Assembly: GCF_014652715.1 (NCBI RefSeq)
Contig: NZ_BMZI01000003.1
Location: 131,203-195,202 of the forward strand
Reading direction: 5' to 3'
Length of the DNA: 64,000 nt
Origin: Salinicola rhizosphaerae
GTDB lineage: Bacteria > Pseudomonadota > Gammaproteobacteria > Pseudomonadales > Halomonadaceae
Of this stretch, positions 63,690-64,000 are shown piece by piece. The stretch's first letter is position 1. Every line of letters starts with the position of its first letter. The translations under genes were made by a program, and so were the position numbers. The notes below the pieces were generated by a model. It saw only the letters and a list, made by a program, of their open reading frames with translations, was not told the DNA's origin and made no database searches.

Positions 63690-64000
63690 TGGAAGCGCTC
63701 TTTGCCACCGTGACCGGATTTCTGGCCGCCAGCGGTCTCTACCTCTCGCTGCGCGGGCGCACCTTCCCCGTGGTCGTCGGGCTGACGCTGCTCTCCTATG
63801 CAGTCAACCTGTTTCTGTTCTCGACCGGCGGCCTGACGACCAATGGCGCCGCCGTGATCAGCGACGATGCGTCCCGCTACGCTGACCCGCTGCCACAGGC
63901 GCTGGTACTGACGGCTATCGTCATCGGCTTCGCGATGACGGCGTTCTCGGTCATCCTGGCCATGCGGGTGCGCGGCGATCAGGGTAGCGACCAGGTCAAC
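63689..64000 (+). CDS. mrpC: Na+/H+ antiporter subunit C (C-terminus outside window)
   Basis: The frame is open from ATG 63689, which overlaps the mrpA stop (TGATG), to the window edge: 104 residues of a protein usually about 110-120 long. GLYLSLRGRTFPVVVGLTLLSYAVNLFLF and DPLPQALVLTAIVIGFAMTAF match MrpC, the NuoK-like subunit. Ribosome site AAGGAGG lies just before. The rest of the mrp operon presumably follows. Confidence 0.9.
   Translation, partial: MEALFATVTGFLAASGLYLSLRGRTFPVVVGLTLLSYAVNLFLFSTGGLTTNGAAVISDDASRYADPLPQALVLTAIVIGFAMTAFSVILAMRVRGDQGSDQVN

Overview
The window is bacterial chromosome, GC-rich and densely coded. Its gene content and order point to the gammaproteobacterial family Halomonadaceae (Halomonas, Salinicola or Chromohalobacter type). 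The evidence is a complete ectoine/hydroxyectoine breakdown cluster, a fused MrpAB-type Na+/H+ antiporter operon, the classical lptD-surA-pdxA-rsmA-apaG-apaH block with divergent amgK-murU, and a GntR/IdnR-style gluconate module. The genus is not certain from sequence alone. No rRNA, tRNA, CRISPR array, prophage or intact insertion sequence was recognised.

Layout. 1-10 kb: two divergent 6-phosphogluconate-dehydrogenase-like oxidoreductases, a His-rich DUF4396 membrane protein, a FucP-type sugar transporter, an SDR, an EmrB/EmrA-type efflux pair, a GNAT and a TerC-type membrane protein. 10.5-17.4 kb: a PoxB-like thiamine enzyme, a periplasmic beta-propeller lactonase-like protein, an amidase, a YrhK-domain protein and zwf. 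17.4-29.2 kb: the ectoine catabolic region. The order on the minus strand is doeA-doeB-doeX, then an aldo/keto reductase on the plus strand, then doeC, doeD, eutB, eutC and a tightly linked GNAT. A MocR-type regulator (EnuR) is divergent from doeA. 29-38.8 kb: ghrA, a DUF3108 protein, LysO, then gntR facing gntT-idnO-idnD-gntK, with two perfect copies of a palindromic GntR-type operator core, then cca and glpE. 39-48 kb: apaH-apaG-rsmA-pdxA-surA-lptD and divergent amgK-murU. 48-53 kb: a YhfA-type OsmC protein, coq7, hinT, prkB, purD and rsmE. 53-60 kb: a soluble PAS-PAS chemoreceptor with a sigma-28 promoter, an unusually long FlhF with a translationally coupled small gene, a GH103 lytic transglycosylase and a truncated photolyase-like protein. 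60.9-64 kb: the start of an mrp antiporter operon, which runs off the window.

How the genes work together. DoeA opens the ectoine ring, DoeB removes the acetyl group, and DoeD and DoeC convert diaminobutyrate to aspartate. EutB and EutC are assigned to feeding hydroxyectoine into this route. DoeX and EnuR regulate the pathway. No eutA and no ectoine transporter lie in the window. Gluconate or idonate enters through GntT, is interconverted by IdnD and IdnO, and is phosphorylated by GntK under GntR control. The LptD/SurA and AmgK/MurU genes serve outer-membrane assembly and cell-wall recycling.

The least explained features are the roughly 370-residue C-terminal extension of FlhF with its coupled partner, the photolyase-like protein lacking most of its FAD domain, the hairpins at every junction of the doeC-doeD-eutB-eutC run, the heptamer arrays that begin immediately after two stop codons, and a REP-type palindrome inside the ectoine cluster.
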